Source: Amycolatopsis sp. MtRt-6 (GTDB lineage Bacteria > Actinomycetota > Actinomycetes > Mycobacteriales > Pseudonocardiaceae). Taken from it: a stretch of DNA of 64,000 bases. The notes under the pieces were generated by a model. That model saw nothing but the letters and a program-made list of their open reading frames with translations. It made no database searches and was not told where the DNA came from. Numbering within the stretch: the stretch's first letter is position 1; the number at the start of each line of letters is the position of its first letter. Of this stretch, positions 1 through 12,495 are shown in pieces. The position numbers and the translations under genes were made by a program. The stretch covers positions 86,645-150,644 of the forward strand of contig NZ_JADWPD010000031.1 of NCBI RefSeq assembly GCF_017308975.1, read 5' to 3'.

Positions 1-564
1 CCCGAGGCCCCAGGCACCCGCGACGAGCGCGGGCTTCCACCACGGCTCGCTGTACCAGCCCTGCGGCACCGGACGACCCGCGACGCGGCCGCCGGGGTAG
101 TAGTACGGCGTGTCCTGGCCGGCTTCGGGCGACGCCGCGTAGTGCTGGCCCTCGACGTCGACGTCGCGGCGCTCGGTGACCTTGCCGGCGCGCTCGCGCT
201 CGGCCTCCTCCGGCAGTTGCGGGCCGGGGTCCATGCCCATGGCGACGCGCGCGGCGCGGACGTAGTAGAGGCCCTCGACGGCGGTGTCCTTCACCAGCCG
301 GGCCTGCTCGATGGTGCGCGCCTGCTCCAGCTGCGAGCCGGCGGCGTTGTAGCGCTCGCTCGCGTCGGCCATCGCCTGCATCGACGCGGTGTCGTTGCCG
401 TTGAGGTTCAGGACCTGGCCGCCGAGCCGCTCGACCAGGCGCCGGGCGTCGGCCTTGGCGTCGTCCAGCTCCCGCTGCCGGGCCGCGGCGCGTTGCCGCG
501 AGAAATACAGGCCGCCACCGACGATCACGGCGACGAGCACGATCAGGAAGATCGCGGTGCCCAT
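1..564 (-). CDS. membrane-anchored protein, 3' end cut by window
   Basis: The frame reads from ATG at 564 down to base 1 without a stop, so 188 codons of a longer protein are visible. The N-terminus is a single hydrophobic helix (residues 4-18) followed by a basic stretch, as in a signal anchor. A charged helical region rich in Ala, Arg, Glu and Gln covers residues 20-130, and a Tyr/Pro/Gly-rich linker with tandem Trp sits near residue 175. A second membrane segment may begin at the cut edge. The architecture resembles actinomycete proteins labelled DUF1542, but I cannot assign a function. It is divergent from the oxidoreductase gene at 710. Confidence 0.7.
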   Translation of the reverse strand, partial: MGTAIFLIVLVAVIVGGGLYFSRQRAAARQRELDDAKADARRLVERLGGQVLNLNGNDTASMQAMADASERYNAAGSQLEQARTIEQARLVKDTAVEGLYYVRAARVAMGMDPGPQLPEEAERERAGKVTERRDVDVEGQHYAASPEAGQDTPYYYPGGRVAGRPVPQGWYSEPWWKPALVAGAWGLG

Positions 565-674
565 GGACCACTCCCAGAAGTTCGGGGCTCGGTGGCCGGT
601 GGCCACCTTTGATTCGGACAACGCGGACGCTACGCGGTGGGTTCCCGGCAGGTGATGCGGCCCACCGCGAGACC

Positions 675-703
675 TGGCCGAAAAAACTAGAACACGTTAT
701 AGT
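675..703 (+). promoter_or_regulatory. KstR-type operator over a leaderless promoter
   Basis: Bases 688-701 read TAGAACACGTTATA, an exact match to the KstR consensus TnnAACnnGTTnnA known from mycobacterial and rhodococcal cholesterol catabolism. The hexamer TATAGT (698-703) is a good -10 box placed so that transcription would begin at or next to the A of ATG at 710. There is no Shine-Dalgarno sequence before that ATG, which fits a leaderless mRNA. A weak -35 (TGGCCG, 675-680) lies 17 nt upstream. A bound repressor would cover the -10 box. The match is seen; KstR control is inferred. Confidence 0.65.
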
Positions 704-709
704 TCGGCC

Positions 710-1585
710 ATGAAGTTCACCCTGTCGATCGCGATGAACCCCCTCGATCAGCTGGGCGAGCTCGCCCGGGCCGCCGAAGAGGCCGGCTTCGCCTCCATAG
801 CCCTGCCCGACTCGCTCTTCTACGCCGAAACGGTGAACACGGACTACCCGTACACCCCCGACGGCAGCCGGTTCTGGACCGCGGAGACACCCTGGGTGGA
901 CCCGCTCGTCGCGGCCGCGTCGATGGGGGCGGTGACCAGCCGGATCCGGTTCTACACGTCGGTGCTCAAGCTCGGCTCGCGCAACCCGGTGCTGCTGGCC
1001 CGCCAGGTCGGCTCGGCGGCGGTGCTCACCGGCGGCCGGTTCGGCCTCGGGCTCGGCGTCGGCTGGCTGCCCCAGGAGTTCGAGTACTGCGGCGTGCCGT
1101 TCGAGCGGCGCGGCAAGCGCGTCGACGAGGGCATCGACGTGCTGCGGCTGATCCTCGGCGGCGGCATGGTCGAGTACCACGGCGAGTTCTACGACTTCGA
1201 CAAGATCCAGATGAGCCCGGCGCCGCCGTCGCGGGTGCCGTTCTACATCGGCGGCCACACCGAGGTCGCGCTGAAGCGCGCCGCGCGGGTGGCCGACGGC
1301 TGGTCGTCGGCGATGATGAAGCTCGACGACCTGCGCTCCACCATCGCCCGGCTGAAGGAGCTGCTGGCGGAGCAGGGCCGCGCCGGTGACCCGTTCGAGT
1401 ACCAGGCGGTCTGCATCGACGCCTTCGGCCTGGACGGCTACCGCGCGCAGGCCGAAGCGGGCGTCACCGACGTCATCACCATGCCGTGGGTGTTCGACGG
1501 CGTCGGCTTCGACGCGCCGGTCGGCCCGAAGCTCGAGGCGATCCGCAGGTTCGGTGCCGAGATCATCGCGAAGTTCGAGGAGTGA
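710..1585 (+). CDS. LLM-class (F420-type) oxidoreductase
   Basis: This 291-residue protein belongs to the luciferase-like TIM-barrel family, most like the F420-dependent subgroup. Typical features are the opening strand MKFTLSIAMNP, the AAMGA-like segment around residue 70 followed by RIRFYTSVLKLGSRNP, and GLGLGVGWLPQEFEYCGVPF (about 115-135) that shapes the cofactor pocket. Such enzymes transfer hydride between F420 or flavin and small organic substrates. Five bases separate it from the SnoaL-fold gene at 1591, so the two are co-transcribed. With the KstR-type box directly upstream, a role in sterol or related lipid catabolism is the best inference; the substrate is unknown. Confidence 0.85.
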   Translation: MKFTLSIAMNPLDQLGELARAAEEAGFASIALPDSLFYAETVNTDYPYTPDGSRFWTAETPWVDPLVAAASMGAVTSRIRFYTSVLKLGSRNPVLLARQVGSAAVLTGGRFGLGLGVGWLPQEFEYCGVPFERRGKRVDEGIDVLRLILGGGMVEYHGEFYDFDKIQMSPAPPSRVPFYIGGHTEVALKRAARVADGWSSAMMKLDDLRSTIARLKELLAEQGRAGDPFEYQAVCIDAFGLDGYRAQAEAGVTDVITMPWVFDGVGFDAPVGPKLEAIRRFGAEIIAKFEE

Positions 1586-1590
1586 CTCCC

Positions 1591-2037
1591 ATGGGCGTGC
1601 AGGTCAGCTGGGACACGGCGGCGGAGCAGCCGCCCGCGCGGCGCGCGGCGTTCGCGTCGATGACCGCGGTGGCGGCGGGGGACAAGGAGGGCTGGCTGGC
1701 GCTCTTCGCCGCGGACGCCGTCGTCGAGGACCCGGTGGGCCCCTCGATGTTCGACGCCGAGGGCAAGGGCCACCACGGCCGCGAAGGCATCAGCGCGTTC
1801 TGGGACATGACGATCGCGAACGTCGAGCGCTTCGAGTTCACCATCCGCGACTCCCACGCGGGCGGCGACGAGGTGGCCAACGTCGGGACGATCACGACGT
1901 TCCTCCCGGGCGGCTACCGCGTCGACACCGACGGGGTGTTCGTCTACCGCGTCGGCGAGGACGGGCTGATCCGGTCGGTGCGGGCGTTCTGGGAGACCGA
2001 GCGCGCGATGGCGACCGCGCGGCAGGTGGCGGAATAG
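1591..2037 (+). CDS. SnoaL-like / NTF2-fold protein
   Basis: A 148-residue single-domain protein of the SnoaL / ketosteroid-isomerase-like (NTF2) superfamily. Visible hallmarks are the N-terminal helix followed by GWLALFAADAVVEDPVGPS, the GREGISAFWD helix and a C-terminal pair of long strands ending in SVRAFWETERA. The ATG at 1591 follows the upstream stop by five bases. NTF2-fold proteins include delta5-3-ketosteroid isomerases, hydratases and cyclases. Co-transcription with an oxidoreductase behind a KstR-type box makes a steroid-related isomerase or hydratase attractive, but the sequence alone does not prove it. Confidence 0.8.
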   Translation: MGVQVSWDTAAEQPPARRAAFASMTAVAAGDKEGWLALFAADAVVEDPVGPSMFDAEGKGHHGREGISAFWDMTIANVERFEFTIRDSHAGGDEVANVGTITTFLPGGYRVDTDGVFVYRVGEDGLIRSVRAFWETERAMATARQVAE

Positions 2038-2082
2038 CGTCCCGGCCACCGGCACCACACTTCATATCTCATACATGATCTC

Positions 2083-2115
2083 TTGACTCCCGGTTAGGTA
2101 GGTCTCTTTACTAAC
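2083..2115 (+). promoter_or_regulatory. promoter with inverted-repeat operator for the GH27 gene
   Basis: TTGACT (2083-2088) is a likely -35 box. About 18 nt later the segment TTTACTAA offers a weak -10. The arms GTTAG (2093-2097) and CTAAC (2111-2115) form an imperfect 23-bp inverted repeat covering the spacer and -10. This resembles ROK-family operators, which often control secreted glycosidases in actinomycetes. The ROK protein at 28466 has an ATTTAGT/ACTAAAT operator with a similar TTAGT core, so cross-talk is possible but unproven. Confidence 0.4.
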
Positions 2116-2154
2116 GGGTGCAGACCTCCGATGTCTCCACCTCCGGGAGTACCC

Positions 2155-3723
2155 ATGTCCTCACTCCGGCGCACCACGAGCGCGGCCGCCGCGCTCGTGA
2201 TCGCGGCCAGCTGTCTCGTCCTGGGCTCCACCCCCGCACCGGCCCTCGAAAACGGCCTGCTCCGCACACCGCCGATGGGCTTCAACAACTGGAACTCGAC
2301 GCAGTGCCGGGCCGAGTTCAACGAAACGATGATCAAGGGAATCGCGGACATCTTCGTCAGCAAGGGCCTCAAGGACGTCGGCTACACCTACGTCAACATC
2401 GACGACTGCTGGGCGCTGCCGTCGCGCAACTCGGCGGGCAACCTGGTGCCCGATCCGGCGCGCTTTCCCAGTGGCATCAAGGCACTCGCCGACTACGTCC
2501 ACGCCAAGGGCCTCAAGTTCGGCATCTACACCAGCGCCGGCACGAAGACCTGCAACACCGCCGGCTTCCCGGGCGCGCTCGGCCACGAGCAGCAGGACGC
2601 GAACCTGTTCGCCTCCTGGGGCGTCGACTACCTGAAGTACGACAACTGCAACAACCAGGGTGTCGACGCGCAGCAGCGCTACAAGGCGATGCGGGACGCC
2701 CTCGCGAAAACCGGCCGCCCCATCGCGTATTCGATCTGCGAATGGGGCCAGACCAAGCCGTGGACCTGGGCCGAGCCGGTCGGGAACCTGTGGCGCACCA
2801 CCGGTGACATCTCCGACAGGTGGTCGAGCATGATCGGCAAGGCGCAGGCCAACCGCGGCCTCGCGCAGTACGCCGGCCCCGGGCACTGGAACGACCCGGA
2901 CATGCTAGAGGTCGGCAACGGCGGGATGACCACGACGGAGTACCGCACGCACTTCAGCCTGTGGGCGATGATGGCGGCGCCGCTGCTGATCGGCAGTGAC
3001 CTGCGCAAGGTGTCGGCCGACGACTTCGCGATCCTGAAGAACACCGACGTCATCGCGCTCGACCAGGACCCGCTGGGCAAGCAGGCGACGGTGCTGAGCG
3101 CGAACGCGGGCCTGGTCGTCTACAGCAAGGTCCTCGCCAACGGCGACCGCGCGGTGGCCCTGTCCAACGAGACGGCCGCGACGGCGACGATCAGCACGAC
3201 GGCGTCGGCCACGGGGATCGGCAGCGCGTCTTCGTACACGCTGAAAGACCTGTGGAGCAAGGCCGTCCGCACGACCACCGGCACGATCAGCGCCTCGGTG
3301 CCCTCGCACGCGACGGTGCTGTACCGCGTGTCCCGGGCCGGCGGCGCGGCCCGCTTCGAAGCGGAGTCCGCGTCCCTTTCGGCGGGCGGCACGATCGACG
3401 CGAACCACGCTGGCTACTCCGGAACCGGCTTCGCGAACGGCGCCAACGCCGTCGGCAGCTACGTCGAATGGCAGGTGACGGGCCCGGCGTCGACGCTGAC
3501 GTTCGGCTTCGCGAACGGCACGACGGCCGCGCGTCCGGTGGACATCTCGGTGGACGGCACGGTGGTCGCCGCGGCGGTGCCCTTCCCGCCGACCGGCGCC
3601 TGGACGACGTGGAGCACGGTCGCCCGCCCGATCAGCCTGGCGAACGGCCCGCACACGATCCGCCTGACCGCGACGACGGACGGCGGCCCGGCGAACCTCG
3701 ACTACCTGGACGTCTCGCCGTAG
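2155..3723 (+). CDS. secreted GH27 alpha-galactosidase with C-terminal CBM
   Basis: The 522-residue protein hydrolyses terminal alpha-galactosides outside the cell. The start at 2155 is preferred over 2131 because GGGAG lies five bases upstream. Residues 1-30 form a signal peptide ending APA. The catalytic barrel begins PPMGFNNWN (39-47). The nucleophile is Asp163 in YLKYDNC and the acid/base is probably Asp218 in TTGDISDRW; WNDPDMLEVG follows. A C-terminal beta-sandwich (about 397-522), starting FEAESA and ending NLDYLDVSP, looks like a CBM35/CBM6 module. Family GH27 also contains alpha-N-acetylgalactosaminidases and beta-L-arabinopyranosidases, so the exact sugar is not certain. Confidence 0.93.
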   Translation: MSSLRRTTSAAAALVIAASCLVLGSTPAPALENGLLRTPPMGFNNWNSTQCRAEFNETMIKGIADIFVSKGLKDVGYTYVNIDDCWALPSRNSAGNLVPDPARFPSGIKALADYVHAKGLKFGIYTSAGTKTCNTAGFPGALGHEQQDANLFASWGVDYLKYDNCNNQGVDAQQRYKAMRDALAKTGRPIAYSICEWGQTKPWTWAEPVGNLWRTTGDISDRWSSMIGKAQANRGLAQYAGPGHWNDPDMLEVGNGGMTTTEYRTHFSLWAMMAAPLLIGSDLRKVSADDFAILKNTDVIALDQDPLGKQATVLSANAGLVVYSKVLANGDRAVALSNETAATATISTTASATGIGSASSYTLKDLWSKAVRTTTGTISASVPSHATVLYRVSRAGGAARFEAESASLSAGGTIDANHAGYSGTGFANGANAVGSYVEWQVTGPASTLTFGFANGTTAARPVDISVDGTVVAAAVPFPPTGAWTTWSTVARPISLANGPHTIRLTATTDGGPANLDYLDVSP

Positions 3724-3725
3724 AC

Positions 3726-4091
3726 CTACCTGGCGGAGCCGCGTTCGTCGTAGCTCCGCCGGGCGGCTTCGACCTGGCCGAGGTTGCCCGACCACTCGGC
3801 GAGCGAAGCGAACAGCGGGCCGAGGCTGCGGCCGAGCTCGCTGATCTCGTACTCGACGCGCGGCGGGACCTCGGCGTGGTAGGTGCGCACGACGAGGCCG
3901 TCGCGCTCCAGCTGCCGCAGCCGCTGGGTGAGCACCTTCGGCGTGATCGTGGCGATGCGGCGCTCGAGCTCGACGAACCGCTGGCGGCCGAACTCGTTGA
4001 GCGCCCACAGGATCGGCGTGGTCCACCGGCTGAAGACGATGTCGACCACCGGGGCGATCGGGCAGGCCAGCTCGGGTGTGGTCTCGGTCAC
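3726..4091 (-). CDS. HxlR-family transcriptional regulator
   Basis: A 121-residue winged-helix regulator. The N-terminal motif CPIAPVVDIVFSRWTTPILW, the recognition region TPKVLTQRLRQLERDGLV and the wing YHAEVPPRVEYEISELGRSL are diagnostic of HxlR. The conserved Cys near the N-terminus is the residue that senses electrophiles or oxidants in relatives such as YodB and HypR. I chose GTG at 4091 because TGGAGG lies seven bases upstream; a TTG further out lacks this. It is divergent from the NmrA-like gene at 4158, the classical arrangement of an HxlR regulator and its target. Confidence 0.88.
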   Translation of the reverse strand: MTETTPELACPIAPVVDIVFSRWTTPILWALNEFGRQRFVELERRIATITPKVLTQRLRQLERDGLVVRTYHAEVPPRVEYEISELGRSLGPLFASLAEWSGNLGQVEAARRSYDERGSAR

Positions 4092-4107
4092 TTTCGCGCC
4101 TCCAGCC

Positions 4108-4136
4108 AATACTTTCCTCTAGGTACCTACTATAAA
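4108..4136. promoter_or_regulatory. divergent promoter with 10-bp palindrome between hxlR-type gene and NmrA-like gene
   Basis: TAGGTACCTA at 4120-4129 is a perfect palindrome. It is flanked by TATAAA (4131-4136), a -10 candidate for the rightward gene, and by TATAGT on the minus strand (4134-4129), a -10 candidate for the HxlR gene. A bound dimer here would affect both start sites. Assignment to HxlR is inferred from position. Confidence 0.45.
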
Positions 4137-4157
4137 CCGGAATGTAGCGTCGTGCCC

Positions 4158-4952
4158 ATGATCATGGTTGTGGGAGCGACGGGAAATGTCGGAGCACCGC
4201 TGGTGCGGATGCTGGCCGAGGCGGGCGAAGAGGTGACGGCGGTGTCCCGCCGGATCACCGAGGCGCCCCCGGGAGTCGTGGTGCGGCAAGGAGATCTGGC
4301 GACACTGGACTTCGAAGGCGTGTCGGCGGTCTTCCTGATGGTGTCGGGCGCGTTCGTGCCACTGGACGAGGTCCTCGGCCGTGCGAAGGCGGCGGGCGTC
4401 CGCAAGGTGGTGGCGCTGTCGTCCCAGGGCGTGGTGACCGGCCGCCACCCGGCGGTCCTGGAGGACTCGGTGCGCCGTTCGGGTCTGGAGTGGACACTGC
4501 TCCGGCCGGGCGCGTTCGCGTCGAACACGCTGCAGTGGGCGGAAAGCATCCGATCGGCCCGCCGGGTCGTGGCGCCGTTCGCCGACGTGGCCCTGCCGGT
4601 GGTGGACCCGGAGGACATCGCGGCGGTCGCGGCGGCGGCGTTGCGCGAAGACGGCCACGCGGGCCAGGCGTACACCCTGACGGGCCCGGCCCCGATCACC
4701 CCGCGCGAGCAGGCGGCGGCGATCGCCACGGCGGTGGGCGAGCCGGTGCGGTTCGTCCCGCAGGCACGCGAAGAGGCGCGCGCGATGATGCTGGGCTTCA
4801 TGCCCGCCGAGGTGGCGGACGTGACGCTGGACATCCTCGGCGCACCGACGCCGGCGGAGCAGGAGGTGAGCCCGGACATCGCGCGGGTCCTGGGCCGGCC
4901 GCCGCACCCGTTCGCCGAGTGGGCGTCGCGGTGCGCGGGGGTGTTCAAGTGA
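4158..4952 (+). CDS. NmrA-like NAD(P)-binding protein
   Basis: This 264-residue Rossmann protein opens with MVVGATGNVGAPLVRMLAEA, the GxxGxxG dinucleotide-binding loop of the NmrA/HSCARG and NAD(P)H:quinone-reductase-like atypical SDR family. SSQGVV (about 96-101) and TLLRPGAFASNTLQ (about 115-128) follow, typical of members that sense or reduce with NAD(P)H but lack the YxxxK pair. GTGA overlap (4949-4952) couples it to the hydrolase gene. Divergence from an HxlR regulator suggests induction by quinone or electrophile stress; that is inference. Confidence 0.85.
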   Translation: MIMVVGATGNVGAPLVRMLAEAGEEVTAVSRRITEAPPGVVVRQGDLATLDFEGVSAVFLMVSGAFVPLDEVLGRAKAAGVRKVVALSSQGVVTGRHPAVLEDSVRRSGLEWTLLRPGAFASNTLQWAESIRSARRVVAPFADVALPVVDPEDIAAVAAAALREDGHAGQAYTLTGPAPITPREQAAAIATAVGEPVRFVPQAREEARAMMLGFMPAEVADVTLDILGAPTPAEQEVSPDIARVLGRPPHPFAEWASRCAGVFK

Positions 4953-5716
4953 CGGAGCTGGCCTACCGCGAACTGGGCACCGGTGCGCCGCTGGTGTTCC
5001 TGCACGGCAACCCGACATCGTCCTTCCTGTGGCGCAACGTGATGCCGTCCCTGCCGGGCCGGCGCCTGGCCCCGGACCTGATCGGCATGGGCGATTCCCC
5101 CAGGCCGGACATCGCCTACACCTTCGAAGACCACGCGCACTACCTCGACGAATGGTTCGACGAGCTGTCGTTGGACGACGTCACCCTGATCGGCCACGAC
5201 TGGGGCGGCGCACTGGCGGCGGACTGGGCGGCCCGGCACCCGTCGCGGGTCCGCCGCCTGGCGTTCACCGAAGCGGTGTTGAAGCCGATGACGTGGGAGG
5301 AGTTCCCACCGGCGGGAGCGGAGGTGTTCCGCGCGATCAAGACACCGGGCCTCGGGGAGTCGCTGATCGAAGACTTCCTGTCCGGCCTTCCGCCGGAGTA
5401 CGCAACAACGCACCACCGCCCGTTCCTGCAGTGGGCCCGCTCCCTACCCCTGGGCGGCGAGCCGCCCGAGGTGGTATCCCGAATCGAGGCATTCGGCCGC
5501 TATCTGGGGGCAACCCCGCGGATCCCCAAGCTGCTGGTGACGTTCGAGCCGGGCCCGGACACGATGCTGACGCCCGCAATGGTGGAGTGGTGCGCCACAA
5601 ACTTCGCCTCCCTGAAGGTGGTGGCCCGCCCGGAGAAGGCGGGTCACCACACCCCCGAAGACCAGCCGGAAGCCCTCACAGAGACGCTGGCGAACTGGCT
5701 GGCAGCATCAGCATGA
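4949..5716 (+). CDS. haloalkane dehalogenase-like alpha/beta hydrolase
   Basis: The 255-residue protein has the haloalkane dehalogenase pattern rather than a serine esterase pattern. The nucleophile elbow is GHDWGG with Asp84, the oxyanion/halide loop is HGNPTSSFLW with Asn21, and Trp85 next to the nucleophile would be the second halide ligand. Glu108 in FTEAVLKP and His233 in AGHHTPED complete a class-II (LinB/DhaA-like) triad. It would cleave C-halogen bonds to alcohols. It is shorter than DhaA at the N-terminus. GTG at 4949 overlaps the previous stop by four bases, so the two are translationally coupled. Activity on natural halogenated compounds is inferred. Confidence 0.85.
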   Translation: MTELAYRELGTGAPLVFLHGNPTSSFLWRNVMPSLPGRRLAPDLIGMGDSPRPDIAYTFEDHAHYLDEWFDELSLDDVTLIGHDWGGALAADWAARHPSRVRRLAFTEAVLKPMTWEEFPPAGAEVFRAIKTPGLGESLIEDFLSGLPPEYATTHHRPFLQWARSLPLGGEPPEVVSRIEAFGRYLGATPRIPKLLVTFEPGPDTMLTPAMVEWCATNFASLKVVARPEKAGHHTPEDQPEALTETLANWLAASA

Positions 5717-5732
5717 GCCACTCCCTGCCGAC

Positions 5733-5780
5733 GGCGGCAGAGCAAAGGGGCCAGAACAAAGGGGCGGCAGAGCAAAGGGG
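5733..5780. repeat. 18-bp direct repeat with 30-bp period
   Basis: GGCGGCAGAGCAAAGGGG occurs at 5733-5750 and again at 5763-5780, immediately after the hydrolase gene, and a partial third GGCAGA follows. The function is unknown; it may be slippage-prone intergenic sequence. Confidence 0.7.
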
Positions 5781-5820
5781 CGGCAGACCACCCAACCGGA
5801 GGCAAAGGCACCGTGGGGGT

Positions 5821-5841
5821 CCGGGGGGCTCGGCCCCCCGG
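5821..5841. terminator. GC hairpin between convergent hydrolase and tRNA-Pro genes
   Basis: CCGGGGGGC (5821-5829) pairs perfectly with GCCCCCCGG (5833-5841) around a three-base TCG loop. There is no T tract, as is common for actinomycete intrinsic terminators. It sits between the end of the dehalogenase gene and the end of the tRNA-Pro gene and could serve both strands. Confidence 0.6.
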
Positions 5842-5905
5842 GTACAACAACGAAGATGAAGGGGGAGGGGCGAGCGCGCCAGCGCGAGCCCACCCCCGAA
5901 TCGGG

Positions 5906-5979
5906 TCGGGATGACAGGATTTGAACCTGCGACCCTCCGCTCCCAAAGCGGATGCGCTACCAAGCTGCGCCACATCCCG
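5906..5979 (-). tRNA. tRNA-Pro (anticodon TGG)
   Basis: The minus strand folds as a 74-nt cloverleaf. The acceptor CGGGATG (5979-5973) pairs with CATCCCG (5913-5907), with discriminator A at 5906. The anticodon stem TCCGC/GCGGA encloses a seven-base loop with TGG, and the T arm carries GTTCAAATC. The genome does not encode CCA. It is divergent from tRNA-Gly. Confidence 0.95.
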
Positions 5980-6059
5980 GGTCCACCCCCAGGGGGGTGT
6001 GTGATCAGCCTAGCGGGTCACGCTAAGCTAGCTGCGCACCCGGGTACCTCCGGGGGCGC

Positions 6060-6133
6060 GCGGGTGTAGCTCAATGGTAGAGCCCTAGTCTTCCAAACTA
6101 GCTACGCGGGTTCGATTCCCGTCACCCGCTCCA
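6060..6133 (+). tRNA. tRNA-Gly (anticodon TCC), CCA encoded
   Basis: The acceptor GCGGGTG (6060-6066) pairs with CACCCGC (6123-6129), with discriminator T at 6130 and an encoded CCA at 6131-6133. The anticodon stem CTAGT/ACTAG encloses CTTCCAA, giving TCC, and the T loop is GTTCGATTC. The gene ends only a few bases from the stop of the convergent histidine kinase. Confidence 0.96.
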
Positions 6134-6137
6134 AAGC

Positions 6138-10778
<4,641 letters not shown>

Positions 10779-10917
10779 GTGTGCCGACCCTCTCCACCAC
10801 GCATGCGCCAGCCATGGTCGTCGACCCAGCGTGCCATGCTTCGCCCTACACTTCGAGCCAGCCCGCCCGCTCACGCGGTAGCCGTGCGACAGCAGTCCGG
10901 AGGCAGGAGGTCCGTGC

Positions 10918-12471
10918 ATGGTGTCACGTCCGGCCCCGGCTTCGGCGGCCCCGCCGCCGATGACCGGTGACGGCGGGCCGCCGGGCTTCGACGCCTTCGC
11001 ACGCGCGGCCCTCGAAGACGTCCGTGACGCGGTGTTCCTGCAGGACGCCGCGGGCGCGGTGCGCTGGGCGAACCCCGCGGGGCGAGCGCTGGCGGGCGAC
11101 GCCGAGCCGCAGCTGCACCCCGTCACCGAGACCTCCGGCCACGTCGACGTCGCCGGTCACCGCCGTCCGGCCCGCATCCGGACGCTGCCCGGCGGCTGGC
11201 ACGCCTGGACCGTCCCCGCGGACGGCCTCGCCCAGCAGCAGGTGGGTGACTTCCTGGCCGAGGCCGGTCCCCGGCTGGCCGCCGCGCGCGGGCGGCACGG
11301 CACCGCCAGGGTGATCGCCGAGCTGGCCGCGTCCGCGCTGGCCGAAACCGTCTTCGTGCTGCTGCCGACCACCCGCGGCCGGTGGGAGTGGTGGAGCTGC
11401 GAGCGCCCGGCCGCGCAGGGCCACGGCCGGATCCGGCGGGTGCCTGCCCAGGTCGCGCCGGTGCTGGCGGCGACCTTCGCCGCCACCGGCCGCCCCCAGC
11501 CCGCGTCCGTCCCCGGACCCGAGGTCGCCACGCTGCCGTCGGTCGTCGCCGACCGGTTCGCCGGGCACACCGACGTCTCGGTCGTCTCGCTCGGCCCGAG
11601 CGCGAGCGCCGGGGTCACCGGCGCGCTGCTGCTGGGCCGCCGCGGCGACGCCGGGTTCGGCGCCGAGCAGTCCCGCGCGGTGGTCGAGTTCGCCGTGGCG
11701 GCCGGGACGGCGCTGGCCAACGCCCAGCGCTACGCCCGGCAGGAGGAGGCGACCCGCGGCCTGGAGACGACGCTGCGCCCGGTCGACCCGCCGGAGCTCG
11801 ACGGCGCCCGGTTCGAGACCTGGTACGAGCCGGCGGCCGGCGTCCTCACGGTCGGCGGGGACTTCTTCGACGTCCAGGCGCACGACGACGGCAGCGCGTT
11901 CCTGGTGCTCGGCGACGTCTGCGGCAAGGGCCCCGAGGCCGCGGCCCTGACCGGCCGGGTCCGGCACGCCCTGACCGCGCTCGCCATGGTCGAACGCGAC
12001 GGCCGCACGCTGCTGCGGCTGCTCAACGAGCTGCTCATCGCCGGCGGCAGCAGCCGCTTCGCCACCCTCGTGCTCGGCACGGCCCGGCCGGCGGACGGCG
12101 GTGTCGGCCTGACGCTCGCCTCGGGTGGCCACCCGGCGCCGCTGATCGTCCGCCGCTCGGGCGTGGTGGAGGAGGTCACCGTGCCGGGCACGCTGGTCGG
12201 CATCTCGCCGCAGGCCCGGTTCGCCGAGGCCGAGGTGCGGCTGGAGCGCGGCGACGTCTGCCTGCTCTACACCGACGGCATCACCGAGGCCCGCAACCGC
12301 CACGAACAGACGGAACTCTTCGGAGACGACCGGTTGCGCGCGGTGCTCGCGGCGGCGGCGGGCGAGCCGGCCCGCGAGGTCGTGCGGCAGCTGCGGCAGG
12401 CCGTGCGCGACTGGCTCGGCAGTTCCGCACACGACGATATCGCCGTGCTCGCCATCGAATGTGGAGACTGA
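10918..12471 (+). CDS. PAS/GAF-SpoIIE (PP2C-type) serine phosphatase
   Basis: This 517-residue protein has a PAS-like N-terminal part (about 20-75, with DAVFLQDAAGAVRWANPAG), a GAF-like middle region (about 130-275) and a C-terminal PPM/SpoIIE phosphatase domain. Phosphatase motifs include GGDFFDV, LVLGDVCGKGPEAA, LASGGHPAPL, CLLYTDGITEARN and the terminal HDDIAVL metal-binding Asp pair. Such enzymes dephosphorylate anti-anti-sigma factors in partner-switching stress cascades. The start has GGAGG upstream. Its neighbours are a giant HAMP kinase (divergent) and a PfpI protein behind a SigB-like promoter, which supports a stress-signalling role. Confidence 0.9.
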   Translation: MVSRPAPASAAPPPMTGDGGPPGFDAFARAALEDVRDAVFLQDAAGAVRWANPAGRALAGDAEPQLHPVTETSGHVDVAGHRRPARIRTLPGGWHAWTVPADGLAQQQVGDFLAEAGPRLAAARGRHGTARVIAELAASALAETVFVLLPTTRGRWEWWSCERPAAQGHGRIRRVPAQVAPVLAATFAATGRPQPASVPGPEVATLPSVVADRFAGHTDVSVVSLGPSASAGVTGALLLGRRGDAGFGAEQSRAVVEFAVAAGTALANAQRYARQEEATRGLETTLRPVDPPELDGARFETWYEPAAGVLTVGGDFFDVQAHDDGSAFLVLGDVCGKGPEAAALTGRVRHALTALAMVERDGRTLLRLLNELLIAGGSSRFATLVLGTARPADGGVGLTLASGGHPAPLIVRRSGVVEEVTVPGTLVGISPQARFAEAEVRLERGDVCLLYTDGITEARNRHEQTELFGDDRLRAVLAAAAGEPAREVVRQLRQAVRDWLGSSAHDDIAVLAIECGD

Positions 12472-12478
12472 TTGCAAC

Positions 12479-12491
12479 GTCCTTTGTGGAC
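12479..12491 (+). repeat. GTCCNNNGTGGAC motif, copy 1 of a flanking pair
   Basis: GTCCTTTGTGGAC lies between the phosphatase and PfpI genes, and an identical copy follows the PfpI gene at 13107-13119. Both are on the plus strand. The 13-mer belongs to a family spread through the window and is discussed as a finding. Confidence 0.6.
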
Positions 12492-12495
12492 TGGG

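Noticed and set aside
5906..6133. tRNA genes as a genomic-island boundary
   Set aside because: Both tRNAs are intact, and no partial tRNA duplicate or integrase was found in the window, although the region downstream was read for one.
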